This document shows, piece after piece, positions 16,872-24,516 of a stretch of DNA of 64,000 bases. The first letter of the stretch is position 1; every line of letters starts with the position of its first letter. The notes under the pieces were generated by a model that searched no databases, was not told where the DNA came from, and worked only from the letters and a program-made list of their open reading frames with translations. A program made the position numbers and the translations under genes. The DNA is taken from the NCBI GenBank assembly GCA_964457945.1, contig CAYWFX010000001.1, positions 186,001 to 250,000 of the forward strand, in the 5' to 3' direction. The stretch comes from PHAA01 sp964457945 (GTDB taxonomy: Bacteria > Bacillota > Syntrophomonadia > Syntrophomonadales > Syntrophomonadaceae).

Positions 16872-18185
16872 TTATAGAAGCCCAACCTTTTTGGCCTCTA
16901 TTTTTAGTTCATCCCGAAATTGAGGATGAGCGATGGCTATCATGGCTTTAGCCCTTTCGGGTAAACTCTTGTATCTTAATTCCGCTATCCCGTATTCAGT
17001 TACCACCATATCTACATCGGAGCGAGCAGTGGTAACGACCTGACCAGGGGGTAGTTCAAGAACGATTCGATTAATCAGTTGCCCATCTTTGCCTTTTACA
17101 GAAGATGAAAGCGAAATGAATGATTGACCGTTCTTAGACATAGCCGCACCACGCACGAAGTCTAACTGTCCTCCAGTTGCACTATACTGTTTAAAACCAA
17201 TCGACTCAGCGCACACCTGTCCAGTTAGATCTACCGTAATCGCGTTGTTTACAGAGATCATATTGTCATTCTGGGCTATAATGTATGGATCATTGATGTA
17301 GCTTATTGGGTACATTCTTATAGCTGGATTATTGTGCATAAACTCAAAAACTTTGCGGGAAGTACCACCGAAACTGCAGGTTATCTCGCCTGGGTGAAGG
17401 GTTTTTCTGCTTCCATTAATAATGCCTTTTTGGGTTAAAGGCATCATTGAGTCTACGTACATTTCCGTGTGCACTCCCAAATCTTTTTTGCTGTCCAAAA
17501 ATGAACAGATTGCATCAGCCAGTCCACCAATTCCAACTTGGATTGTGGAACCATCTGCAATGCGCTCAACAATATACGTGGCAATTTGGGTTTCCACTTC
17601 AGTAATGGGTATACTAGGCATTTCAAATAAATCGTGATCTTTTTCAGTTATGCAGTCAACCGCCGATACATGAATGAGGTTCTTTTCTCCCAGGACATAA
17701 GGGGCATTTCTATTGACTTGAACAATGATTTTTGAAACTTGCTTAGATACCTGATCATTATTGAAGGTTCCATACATTCCGTAGCTAAAATACCCATTCT
17801 CATCAGGTGGAGCACATTCACACATTAATACGTCAGGTTTTATCTTGTTTTCAAACATTGCCTCAGTTTGGCTAAACTGGTAAGAGTAGAGCTCAACGTT
17901 CTCAGAATTGCGGCCATTTCTATCCCCAAAAAAGTAAAACAAACTTTCATGTTTAAAACAATCTTTGTATTCAGGCTTGTATAAATAGTCAAAGGGGTAT
18001 ACTGCCAACCCATGAATAAAGGTTAAATTCCCAAGTTCCGGCAGCCTTCTGCTTAGCACGTTTACCAGATCAACTGGAGCACTACCAGCAAAACTATAAA
18101 AAACGCGTTCTCCAGGACTTATAATCTTAACCGCATCCTCCAGAGAAACTACTTTTGACTTATATATTTCCTGCCAGTTTGTCAT
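16872..18185 (-). CDS. Acetyl-CoA hydrolase/transferase family CoA-transferase
   Basis: Moves CoA between acyl groups (butyryl-CoA/4-hydroxybutyryl-CoA:acetate type), cytoplasmic, 437 aa. The two-domain family pattern is clear: VFYSFAGSAPVDLVNVL, DVLMCECAPPDENGYFSYG, IQVGIGGLADAICSFL, the presumed catalytic Glu in GVHTEMYVDS and late GGQLDFVRGA. It lies 23 bases after the nitronate-monooxygenase-like gene and upstream of the acetate-type transporter, forming a sigma-54-driven group. It is a distant paralogue of the CoA-transferase at 48185-49546. The substrate is not fixed by sequence. Confidence 0.9.
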   Translation of the reverse strand: MTNWQEIYKSKVVSLEDAVKIISPGERVFYSFAGSAPVDLVNVLSRRLPELGNLTFIHGLAVYPFDYLYKPEYKDCFKHESLFYFFGDRNGRNSENVELYSYQFSQTEAMFENKIKPDVLMCECAPPDENGYFSYGMYGTFNNDQVSKQVSKIIVQVNRNAPYVLGEKNLIHVSAVDCITEKDHDLFEMPSIPITEVETQIATYIVERIADGSTIQVGIGGLADAICSFLDSKKDLGVHTEMYVDSMMPLTQKGIINGSRKTLHPGEITCSFGGTSRKVFEFMHNNPAIRMYPISYINDPYIIAQNDNMISVNNAITVDLTGQVCAESIGFKQYSATGGQLDFVRGAAMSKNGQSFISLSSSVKGKDGQLINRIVLELPPGQVVTTARSDVDMVVTEYGIAELRYKSLPERAKAMIAIAHPQFRDELKIEAKKVGLL

Positions 18186-18208
18186 TATTAAACATCTCCT
18201 TCATATTT

Positions 18209-19180
18209 CTAAAACCTCTTGAGGTTGTTTCTTAATATTTGCTCCGCCTCTTTTACCATACCATCCAGCAACTCCTGACAGGTAACGATGTCCTTAATTA
18301 GCCCGACGGATTGCCCGATCATAAATGCCAGATCATTTACGTCGCCGGTCTGCTCGTAGGCCGTTTTCATTCTCTGTCCACCAATTAACGGTCCCAGTTC
18401 GTTAATACTGCCTCCTTGCTTTTCAATTTCCAGTATCCGAGTACTCAATTCATTCTTCAGGGTTCTTCCTTGCAAATTTAAGCTCTTGCAAATTATTGTA
18501 GTATCTTGCTCCTGCCGCTTGATTAATTCATCCCAAAAATTCTTGTGAATATCGCATTCCTTGGTAGCAATAAATCTGGTTGCCATATGCACTCCTTCTG
18601 CTCCCAAAGCTAGAGCTGCTGCCAGTCCCCGACCGTCAGCTATACCACCGGTAGTAATAACCGGAATCTTTATCGATTCAGCGATCCGCGGGGTAAGAAC
18701 CATGGTGGTTACGTCATCGTTGAGAGGATGCCCACCCTCCTCAATGCCAGCGGCGATGACAGCGTCATATCCATATTTTTCAATGTTCAGCGCATGCCGT
18801 ACCGCTCCCACCTTGTGCATGATCTTAACACCAGCCTGGTGCACCATGTTGATATACTTGGTGGCAGGGGCCCCTGATACTTCAATGGCTGTAACTTTCT
18901 CTTCACAACAAACTTGAAAGAAATCATCGTAGGTTTTAGGGCCAAATCTAAACGAAGGCATCAAGGTAATGTTAATGCCAATGGGCTTGTCAGTCAGTTC
19001 TCTGGCTTTTTTGATAGCAGTTCGAAATTCTTCGCCAGTATCATAATTGCCTGCGGTAATATTCCCTAAACCTCCCGCATTGGATATAGCTGCACATAGT
19101 TCAGGATTAGAAAGCCACAACATACCGCCGCAGATAATCGGGTACTTGATGCCAAATAATTCCGTAATTTTTGTTTTCAA
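18209..19180 (-). CDS. Nitronate monooxygenase / FabK-like FMN oxidoreductase
   Basis: FMN-dependent TIM-barrel enzyme of 323 aa. Family marks are YPIICGGMLWLSNPELCAA, AGGLGNIT, the GIEEGGHPL loop with the catalytic-type His and the phosphate-binding ITTGGIADGRG...GAEGVHMATRF. Members include nitronate monooxygenases and enoyl-ACP reductase II. In CoA-transferase operons a role in enoyl- or nitro-compound reduction is possible but unproven. The TTG start at 19180 follows GGGGG at 7 bases. First full gene behind the sigma-54 promoter at 19413-19429. Confidence 0.87.
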   Translation of the reverse strand: MKTKITELFGIKYPIICGGMLWLSNPELCAAISNAGGLGNITAGNYDTGEEFRTAIKKARELTDKPIGINITLMPSFRFGPKTYDDFFQVCCEEKVTAIEVSGAPATKYINMVHQAGVKIMHKVGAVRHALNIEKYGYDAVIAAGIEEGGHPLNDDVTTMVLTPRIAESIKIPVITTGGIADGRGLAAALALGAEGVHMATRFIATKECDIHKNFWDELIKRQEQDTTIICKSLNLQGRTLKNELSTRILEIEKQGGSINELGPLIGGQRMKTAYEQTGDVNDLAFMIGQSVGLIKDIVTCQELLDGMVKEAEQILRNNLKRF

Positions 19181-19323
19181 ACAATAACCCCCTAAAAATA
19201 TTTATTCTTTGTTTTGAATGGTATTATGTCGTTCCTCAAACATTGCTTTAACAATTATTTGTATCACATAAGGCAGAATCAATGACCTTCGTTCATATTT
19301 ATTTCCTCATATATTTACACCGA

Positions 19324-19377
19324 CTAAGAAGATTTATTATATGGGCAATTCAGACGGCCATCCTTTTTCCTGAACAT
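19324..19377 (-). CDS. Possible 17-residue peptide in a sigma-54 leader
   Basis: AAAAAAGGAGGGG directly precedes ATG 19377 and opens MFRKKDGRLNCPYNKSS, stop. The site is one of the strongest ribosome sites in the window and lies about 25 bases after the predicted sigma-54 start. The nitronate-monooxygenase-like gene starts 143 bases farther on. No homology is recognised; it may be a leader peptide or a small protein. Confidence 0.35.
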   Translation of the reverse strand: MFRKKDGRLNCPYNKSS

Positions 19378-19412
19378 AAACCCCTCCTTTTTTATTTGTT
19401 ATCTATTCTATT

Positions 19413-19429
19413 CGCAAAACACATACCAA
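19413..19429 (-). promoter_or_regulatory. Sigma-54 promoter (-24/-12) of the CoA-transferase operon
   Basis: Minus strand TTGGTATGTGTTTTGCG has GG and GC exactly 10 bases apart, matching TTGG-N8-TTGC. It predicts a start near 19402, ahead of the nitronate-monooxygenase-like and CoA-transferase genes. The sigma-54 activator gene of the same cluster (14290-15273) is the natural partner. Confidence 0.68.
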
Positions 19430-19480
19430 CAGGAAAAACACCGTAAATTAGGACTTTTCTTTTTAAGAGAACATGTTTTA

Positions 19481-19523
19481 TTGCACAAAATGCGAAAGCC
19501 AGTTGCACAAAAAATGCAACTGG
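19481..19523 (-). promoter_or_regulatory. Tandem TTGCA/TGCRA repeats: candidate activator sites and terminator hairpin
   Basis: Two related blocks, TTGCACAAAATGC (19481-19493) and TTGCA-N7-TGCAA (19503-19518), lie roughly 55-90 bases upstream of the sigma-54 -24 element, the usual place for enhancer sites. The second is the core of a perfect 10-base hairpin, GCCAGTTGCA/TGCAACTGGC (19498-19507, 19514-19523). That hairpin lies 37 bases after the flavoprotein stop and has a poor T-tract, so it may also terminate that transcript. Both readings are inference. Confidence 0.45.
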
Positions 19524-19559
19524 CAAATACGCTTTATGTTATATAACTTTATTTTACAA

Positions 19560-20390
19560 TCAGGGTTTAATCCACCAATCTTTATCTCGATATAATTCTT
19601 GTACTTCCTTTAATTGATCCTTTTCATCATGGAATTTGTTTTTCATATTCCTTACCCACCCGTCAAAATGTTGGACAATATTGTTTGCCGAGAACCTATA
19701 GTTATCTGCTTGGGAAAAACAGGGAATGTTATCAGCCTGTATAATACCCTCAGCCATACAAATAGGGCATTCAATTTTATTGTCAGCATGCAAACGGAAC
19801 AGATCTGATCCACAACAAGGGCACTCTCTTATTCCCGGTACATATGCTTCACTATCAAATAGCTTTTTCCCCAGGTGACCGGCATACTCCAGATTAGCCG
19901 AATCCATAAGAGATTCCCCCGGAAGGGTAGCTTCGACCTGCCAATAGTCAATTATCTTCATTTGCAGAAGCCTGGGCATGATTAGTGCGGCCGCCCTGGT
20001 GTATCCCTCCCATCCTTTGACACCATAAGGCACCACCAATATGCATGGTTTACCAGCCGTATATGCAGCAAACTTAAAGGCACTTACCATTCGATCACTC
20101 AACATCTTATAATACCCATGCGGTCCTAATAGATAGATTGGCACTCCAATAATCAAAGCATCCGCCTGATTAATTTTGTTTAAGATAAAATTAAAATCAT
20201 CTTTTATCGGACAATCTTTGTCTGGCTGCAAGCATTGATAACAAGCCTTGCAAGGTTCGATTTTCATGTCAGTGAGACGAATTAATTCCGGCTGGCAGTC
20301 TTGTGGAATGTTACTTATAATCTCTTTTACTAAAATCTCGCTATTGCCTAGTTTTCTATGAGACATTACTAATCCAAGCACCTTTTTCAT
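19560..20390 (-). CDS. Iron-sulfur flavoprotein-like NADPH-dependent FMN reductase with zinc ribbon
   Basis: Flavodoxin-fold redox protein of 276 aa. N-terminal MKKVLGLVMSHRKLGNSE is the FMN phosphate loop. It is followed by the compact cysteine motif CKACYQC-x6-C at about residues 47-60, as in Isf-type flavoproteins that hold a [4Fe-4S] cluster, and IIGVPIYLLGPHGYYK. Beyond residue 190 a zinc-ribbon-like pair CPCCGSD...CPICMAEG is added, then a helical tail. It is the third gene of a tetR-thioesterase-flavoprotein unit (20-base gap). It probably shuttles electrons in acyl-CoA metabolism; the partner is unknown. Confidence 0.82.
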   Translation of the reverse strand: MKKVLGLVMSHRKLGNSEILVKEIISNIPQDCQPELIRLTDMKIEPCKACYQCLQPDKDCPIKDDFNFILNKINQADALIIGVPIYLLGPHGYYKMLSDRMVSAFKFAAYTAGKPCILVVPYGVKGWEGYTRAAALIMPRLLQMKIIDYWQVEATLPGESLMDSANLEYAGHLGKKLFDSEAYVPGIRECPCCGSDLFRLHADNKIECPICMAEGIIQADNIPCFSQADNYRFSANNIVQHFDGWVRNMKNKFHDEKDQLKEVQELYRDKDWWIKP

Positions 20391-20410
20391 AATATCTTAT
20401 ATATCTCCCC

Positions 20411-20896
20411 CTAGTTGATAAACTTGGGCGGTATAGATTTATATTCCATAGCCGATACTGCCTGGGATATGGTTTGAAGCCCTGGAGTCACCATCTGTTT
20501 GGATGTACCATGAGCTAGATACCTGCCTTGATTATCAATAATTACAGCTTCGGCAATACAAATATTCTTGCCCGCTTTTATCCGTTTTCCTTCAACAACA
20601 AGATGTCTATCTTTTATAGGAGCTAAAAAATCAACTTTAATATCAAGAGATACTAATCCGGCATTTTCTTCAACATCACAATAGACCGCCCAGTAAGCGG
20701 CTGTATCTATTAGCGAGGAGTAAACACCTCCATGTATTCCTCCAAATGGATTAAGATGTTTATTTTCCAGATTAACATCAACCTTTGAATAGCCTATTCC
20801 CAGCTCACGAACCTCCATCGACAGCAACCTGAAGTAAGGCCCCTGGTTAATAAGGTCTATAACTGCATTAATGTGCTCAGGGTTTAGATTAAGCAA
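20411..20896 (-). CDS. PaaI-type hotdog-fold acyl-CoA thioesterase
   Basis: Hydrolyses acyl- or aryl-CoA thioesters; 161 aa. The hotdog signature is NPFGGIHGGVYSSLIDTAAY, with the HGG turn and Asp. VSLDIKVDFLAPIK and RIKAGKNICIAEAVI strands follow. AAGGAGG sits 8 bases before the TTG start at 20896. It is 16 bases after the tetR stop, so the two are probably one transcript under TetR control. It fits as a CoA-recycling valve. Substrate length is not predictable. Confidence 0.85.
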   Translation of the reverse strand: MLNLNPEHINAVIDLINQGPYFRLLSMEVRELGIGYSKVDVNLENKHLNPFGGIHGGVYSSLIDTAAYWAVYCDVEENAGLVSLDIKVDFLAPIKDRHLVVEGKRIKAGKNICIAEAVIIDNQGRYLAHGTSKQMVTPGLQTISQAVSAMEYKSIPPKFIN

Positions 20897-20912
20897 TAAA
20901 ATAACCTCCTTC

Positions 20913-21539
20913 CTAGCTCAAACCTGAGATAGAGGATCTATTGTTTTTCAATAGACCTTTTGCTAATGTTTCATGGAAAGATACGACCATCTCTATCATT
21001 TCTTCCTTGGTTATGGCATTTAGAACTATCCATTTGTATAACAAGAATTTCTCTGTGGCTAGAATGGCGTGGGCAATAGGAGGAACTGGAACACTATTAA
21101 AAGCACCTCTTTTTATACCGTATTCAATATTCCTGGAATAAAACTCAATTAATTTATCCTCAAATTGCTTCAAGCATTGATCAATAGTGTCACTGGCTCC
21201 AGCTACTCGACTATATATTTCCGACAGTTTTTCGTTTCGAGCAAATACTTCCATCGTTACTCGCTTGGTCTCAACAAATCTTTCATACATATTTTTTTCT
21301 ACGGTGTAATACTCACCAATACTCGTAATAATTTGGTCTGCGAACCCTTCTAGCAGCGCTTTTAAAACATCTTCCTTGTCAATAAAATAATTATAAAAGG
21401 TACCTGTTCCCACACCTGACTTAACAATAATGTCTCGAATAGCAGTGTTAAAATAGCCCTTCTCAATAAATAGATCTATTGCGCATTCCAAGAGTTTTTG
21501 GCGTCTTTCCTTGTTCTGCTTTAGTTCTGATATAGGCAT
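20913..21539 (-). CDS. TetR-family transcriptional regulator
   Basis: One-component repressor of 208 aa. The N-terminal HTH (LLECAIDLFIEKGYFNTAIRD, then GVGTGTFYNYFIDKEDVL) is intact; the ligand domain is variable. ATG 21539 is preferred because GGAGG lies 8 bases before it; GTG 21548 and ATG 21545 are too close to that site. The gene heads a unit with a thioesterase and a flavoprotein. An 18-base palindrome lies between its -10 and its start, indicating autoregulation. Fatty-acyl-CoA would be a reasonable ligand by analogy with FadR/YsiA, but this is inference. Confidence 0.9.
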   Translation of the reverse strand: MPISELKQNKERRQKLLECAIDLFIEKGYFNTAIRDIIVKSGVGTGTFYNYFIDKEDVLKALLEGFADQIITSIGEYYTVEKNMYERFVETKRVTMEVFARNEKLSEIYSRVAGASDTIDQCLKQFEDKLIEFYSRNIEYGIKRGAFNSVPVPPIAHAILATEKFLLYKWIVLNAITKEEMIEMVVSFHETLAKGLLKNNRSSISGLS

Positions 21540-21553
21540 ACCCATCACCTCCG

Positions 21554-21608
21554 AGTGTACGTTCGTTCACTTTATTAGATTATACTACGAAATATATTTA
21601 GCAGTCAA
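21554..21608 (-). promoter_or_regulatory. tetR promoter and palindromic operator
   Basis: Minus-strand TTGACT (21603-21608), 18-base spacer, TATAAT (21579-21584). Just downstream, 21554-21571 reads AGTGTACGTTCGTTCACT on the plus strand, a palindrome matching at AGTG-ACG-CGT-CACT, ending 9 bases before the ribosome site region. The placement over the transcription start is typical for TetR self-repression. Confidence 0.68.
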
Positions 21609-21798
21609 ACACATTGAATATCAAACCAACAGATTTTATCCTGCTTATGATTAGCTATATATCAGGGTGTCCTTTGATTATTTAGCTCAAACAATCTGCA
21701 AGTATTTCAGCAATATCTTCCAGTCTGGCAATACAATATTGTTGTTAATGTCTTGGGTATTTAAACGCAGGCATATAGCCGTTGCGAAAGATGTCATT

Positions 21799-21822
21799 AT
21801 AAGCAATTAATCAATTGCTTAT
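21799..21822. repeat. Perfect 10-base hairpin downstream of the first FIST kinase
   Basis: ATAAGCAATT (21799-21808) and AATTGCTTAT (21813-21822) around a 4-base loop, about 50 bases past the kinase stop. There is no T-run on either side, so it is at best a weak terminator or mRNA end structure. The rest of the 21609-21874 gap holds nothing I can support. Confidence 0.4.
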
Positions 21823-21874
21823 GTCGTAAACATTAGCACACAATAAATTTATGCTGAAATTTGCAATGCTATGG

Positions 21875-24283
21875 TTAAGAAAGTTGATGTATCAGGTCCG
21901 CATTATAAGATGACAGGGTAAAATAAAAAGTACTTCCTTCACCGATTTTCGATTTTACCCATACCTTCCCACCATATATTTCAACAATCTTTTTTACAAT
22001 AGTAAGTCCAATACCAGTACTTTCAAACTCGTCACGCGCTTTTAAAGTCTTAAAAATAGTAAATATATTATCAAAATTCTTTTCTTCGATACCGCATCCA
22101 TTATCCTGGATGCTAAACTGCCATAATTCGCCCTGGTTCTGGCATGATAGACGTATTTCGCCGTTAGGCTTGTCCATAAATTTAATAGCATTGTTAATTA
22201 AGTTCGTAAATAGCTGCTGGGTACGGGTTCTCTCCAACATCATTGTTGGCAATTCATTCTCAATTATAATAGAAATGTTATCCGGCGGTTCTAGCATTTC
22301 TATTACTTCTTTCACTACCTCATTAATATTAATAACTATCTTTTCTTCATTCTTGGAAGTTAACCTGGAATAGCGTAGTATCCCTTCTATGAGTTTATTC
22401 ATCCTATTAACCCGATTTATAAGCATATCAAGCTGTTCTTTACCCTCTGCATCAAATTTATCCTTATAATCACTATAAAGCCAATCGGCCAAAGATCTAA
22501 TTCCTCGTAGCGGTGCTTTCAAATCGTGTGATATTATATAAGCAAAATCTTTTAACTCCAGGTTTACCGATTGCAATTCCAGCATAAGTTCTTGACTTCT
22601 TTTCTCTGCCATCCGTTGTTCGGTTATATCATTTGACACCAACAACAAATGGGGTTCACCGTCCATATCTATTTTCTCAGCAGAAAGAATTACTGTCCGC
22701 AACTCTCCATATTTAGTATTGAACTTTACTTCTAGGTTTCGAATTCTTCCATGTTCTTGGATTTGTTTATTCATTAAATTTCGTTCTTCTGGAATGGCCC
22801 AACGGGAGATTTCGATAGAAGTATTACCTATAACCTCATTTCGTTGAAAACCAGTATATTCTAACCAGGCATCATTTACTTCAACGTAACGTTCTTCATT
22901 AATAATCGTTATGCTCATTGGGACAGGATTGCAGCAAAAAGCTTTGGAAAACTTATCCTCTGATAAACGCAATGCCTGATTCGCTGCCTCTAGTTCTGCT
23001 GATCTTTCGTTTAATTCACTTGTTACTGTATTGATTAAATGGGTCAACGATTTTAATATCACTATGCTTCTATCGGCAACATTGTCTTTGATAGCAACAA
23101 CTTTTCTATCCGCTTCTCCAGGAAAGACTATTGCCTCTTCCTTAGCAAAGGTATCCTTCTTGCAGCCACTTGACTCTGATAATGCTAGTGTCGTCATGGT
23201 AGTGTTAAGCAATTGGTTGCTGTTATCTGTGTGGAAGTACTCCCCGGTGGTAAAGAACCCTGAAGTTGGAGCAATATTTTGCAGCGGCAGTGTTTCGATT
23301 TCAGTGGATTCTTGGAGAAACGCTCTCCGGGATGCACAGGAATATACAAATATGCTTTCAACAGGTTGTTGTTGGATTTTTTGCAACAGGGCATCTATTT
23401 TTTCTATTATCATCTCTACATGGCCAAAACTGAAGCGCACCTTATCTCCCTCATCCATGTCGCTGAAAAAAGTAAGTGAATCATCATCATGACGTAAGAA
23501 CGGTGATCTGGAGATTTCAATACCATGTTTGCTTATAGCCAGCGGAAATTCCACTACATTATAAATTTCGGTATTCTCATCGATCCCCAGGTATCGCCGG
23601 TAAACCTGATAGGCAGGCATATAATCAATTGTATATACCCGCGAACCTTCTGCCCTGGTAATGGTCATTTCTTTACCTATAGGCTGCCAGCACAGGTGGT
23701 TGTGACACGTAACCATTAAATCATCACTCTCAATAATTACTCCAACAACTCCACAGCTGGTAATATCTTCGTTCCCAAATACAAAACACTTAGTATTGGT
23801 TAAATTGTCACCCGCACTGCCTCCCGCTATTGGCAAGCCAGGATTTACGTATTCAATTCCTTTTAATAATTGGCTTGCGTTCACCGTTTGCCCGGTCGCA
23901 AACAGGATCAATACTTTGGCTTTATCACTATTTAGACAGGTCGCAATCGACTGTCCCAGTTCATAATCGTTCTTATCTTTCTTTTCCGCAAAGGCAATCT
24001 TTATTTCACTGTGAAGAAAAATGGAAAAAGAAAGAACTGTTTTTAGACCGCTGACCAATCCGTTCATAATTTCACCGTTGGTTGTGGTTCCAAGCACTTG
24101 AGCATGAGGAATCAGCTCTCGGATCTGTTTAGATATGGCGACTAGATAATTCTTATCACAAATACCACTGAAAACCTGTACCAGAAGTGCACGATTGTTA
24201 CTGGCTAACAGCATCTCACTATTGTTGCTAACGAAGTTCTCCAAACTTATATAGTCTTCATAATATGTATTAATTGTCTCCAA
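21875..24283 (-). CDS. FIST-PAS sensor histidine kinase, copy 1
   Basis: Predicted soluble sensor kinase of 802 aa. The FIST_N domain covers about residues 25-220 (LVQVFSGICD, GTTTNGEIMNGLV, LFATG). FIST_C follows (IDYMPAYQVYRRYLGI, PLAISKHGIEI, FVYSCASRRAFLQ). Then comes one PAS domain (SEDKFSKAFCCNPVPMSI, EVNDAWLEYTGFQR), a HisKA with His in FAYIISHDLKAPLRG and an ATPase domain (NLINNAIKF, DNGCGIEE, GIGLTIVKKIVE). FIST domains are thought to bind small molecules such as amino acids. GGAGG lies 7 bases before TTG 24283; ATG 24289 is only 1 base from it, so TTG is preferred. No response regulator is adjacent. The gene is a tandem copy of 24517-26907, flanks included. Confidence 0.9.
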   Translation of the reverse strand: METINTYYEDYISLENFVSNNSEMLLASNNRALLVQVFSGICDKNYLVAISKQIRELIPHAQVLGTTTNGEIMNGLVSGLKTVLSFSIFLHSEIKIAFAEKKDKNDYELGQSIATCLNSDKAKVLILFATGQTVNASQLLKGIEYVNPGLPIAGGSAGDNLTNTKCFVFGNEDITSCGVVGVIIESDDLMVTCHNHLCWQPIGKEMTITRAEGSRVYTIDYMPAYQVYRRYLGIDENTEIYNVVEFPLAISKHGIEISRSPFLRHDDDSLTFFSDMDEGDKVRFSFGHVEMIIEKIDALLQKIQQQPVESIFVYSCASRRAFLQESTEIETLPLQNIAPTSGFFTTGEYFHTDNSNQLLNTTMTTLALSESSGCKKDTFAKEEAIVFPGEADRKVVAIKDNVADRSIVILKSLTHLINTVTSELNERSAELEAANQALRLSEDKFSKAFCCNPVPMSITIINEERYVEVNDAWLEYTGFQRNEVIGNTSIEISRWAIPEERNLMNKQIQEHGRIRNLEVKFNTKYGELRTVILSAEKIDMDGEPHLLLVSNDITEQRMAEKRSQELMLELQSVNLELKDFAYIISHDLKAPLRGIRSLADWLYSDYKDKFDAEGKEQLDMLINRVNRMNKLIEGILRYSRLTSKNEEKIVININEVVKEVIEMLEPPDNISIIIENELPTMMLERTRTQQLFTNLINNAIKFMDKPNGEIRLSCQNQGELWQFSIQDNGCGIEEKNFDNIFTIFKTLKARDEFESTGIGLTIVKKIVEIYGGKVWVKSKIGEGSTFYFTLSSYNADLIHQLS

Positions 24284-24381
24284 ACTCATACCTCCAATGC
24301 TTTATCTGTTACTATATAAGAGTATTTCCATGTTACCCTTGTGACCTGAAAAAGCGAATGAGGCAACCAATATCATTCGTT

Positions 24382-24427
24382 TATTTTCTACTATTTTCTA
24401 CACGAATCTAATAAATCCTGCATTATA
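24382..24427 (-). promoter_or_regulatory. Extended -10 promoter and 10-base direct repeats, FIST kinase copy 1
   Basis: Minus strand TGCTATAAT (TATAAT at 24422-24427) is an extended -10 without a good -35. About 20-40 bases downstream, GTAGAAAATA occurs twice in a row exactly (24382-24401). Both elements recur before copy 2, so they predate the duplication or are held by selection. The repeat could bind a response regulator. Confidence 0.45.
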
Positions 24428-24516
24428 GCAAATATTGTAATATAGTGTGCGGAAAGATTATTTACAGACCGTTTTATGCTGAAATTTGTATTTGCAAGGC
24501 TAAGAAAGTTGATTTA

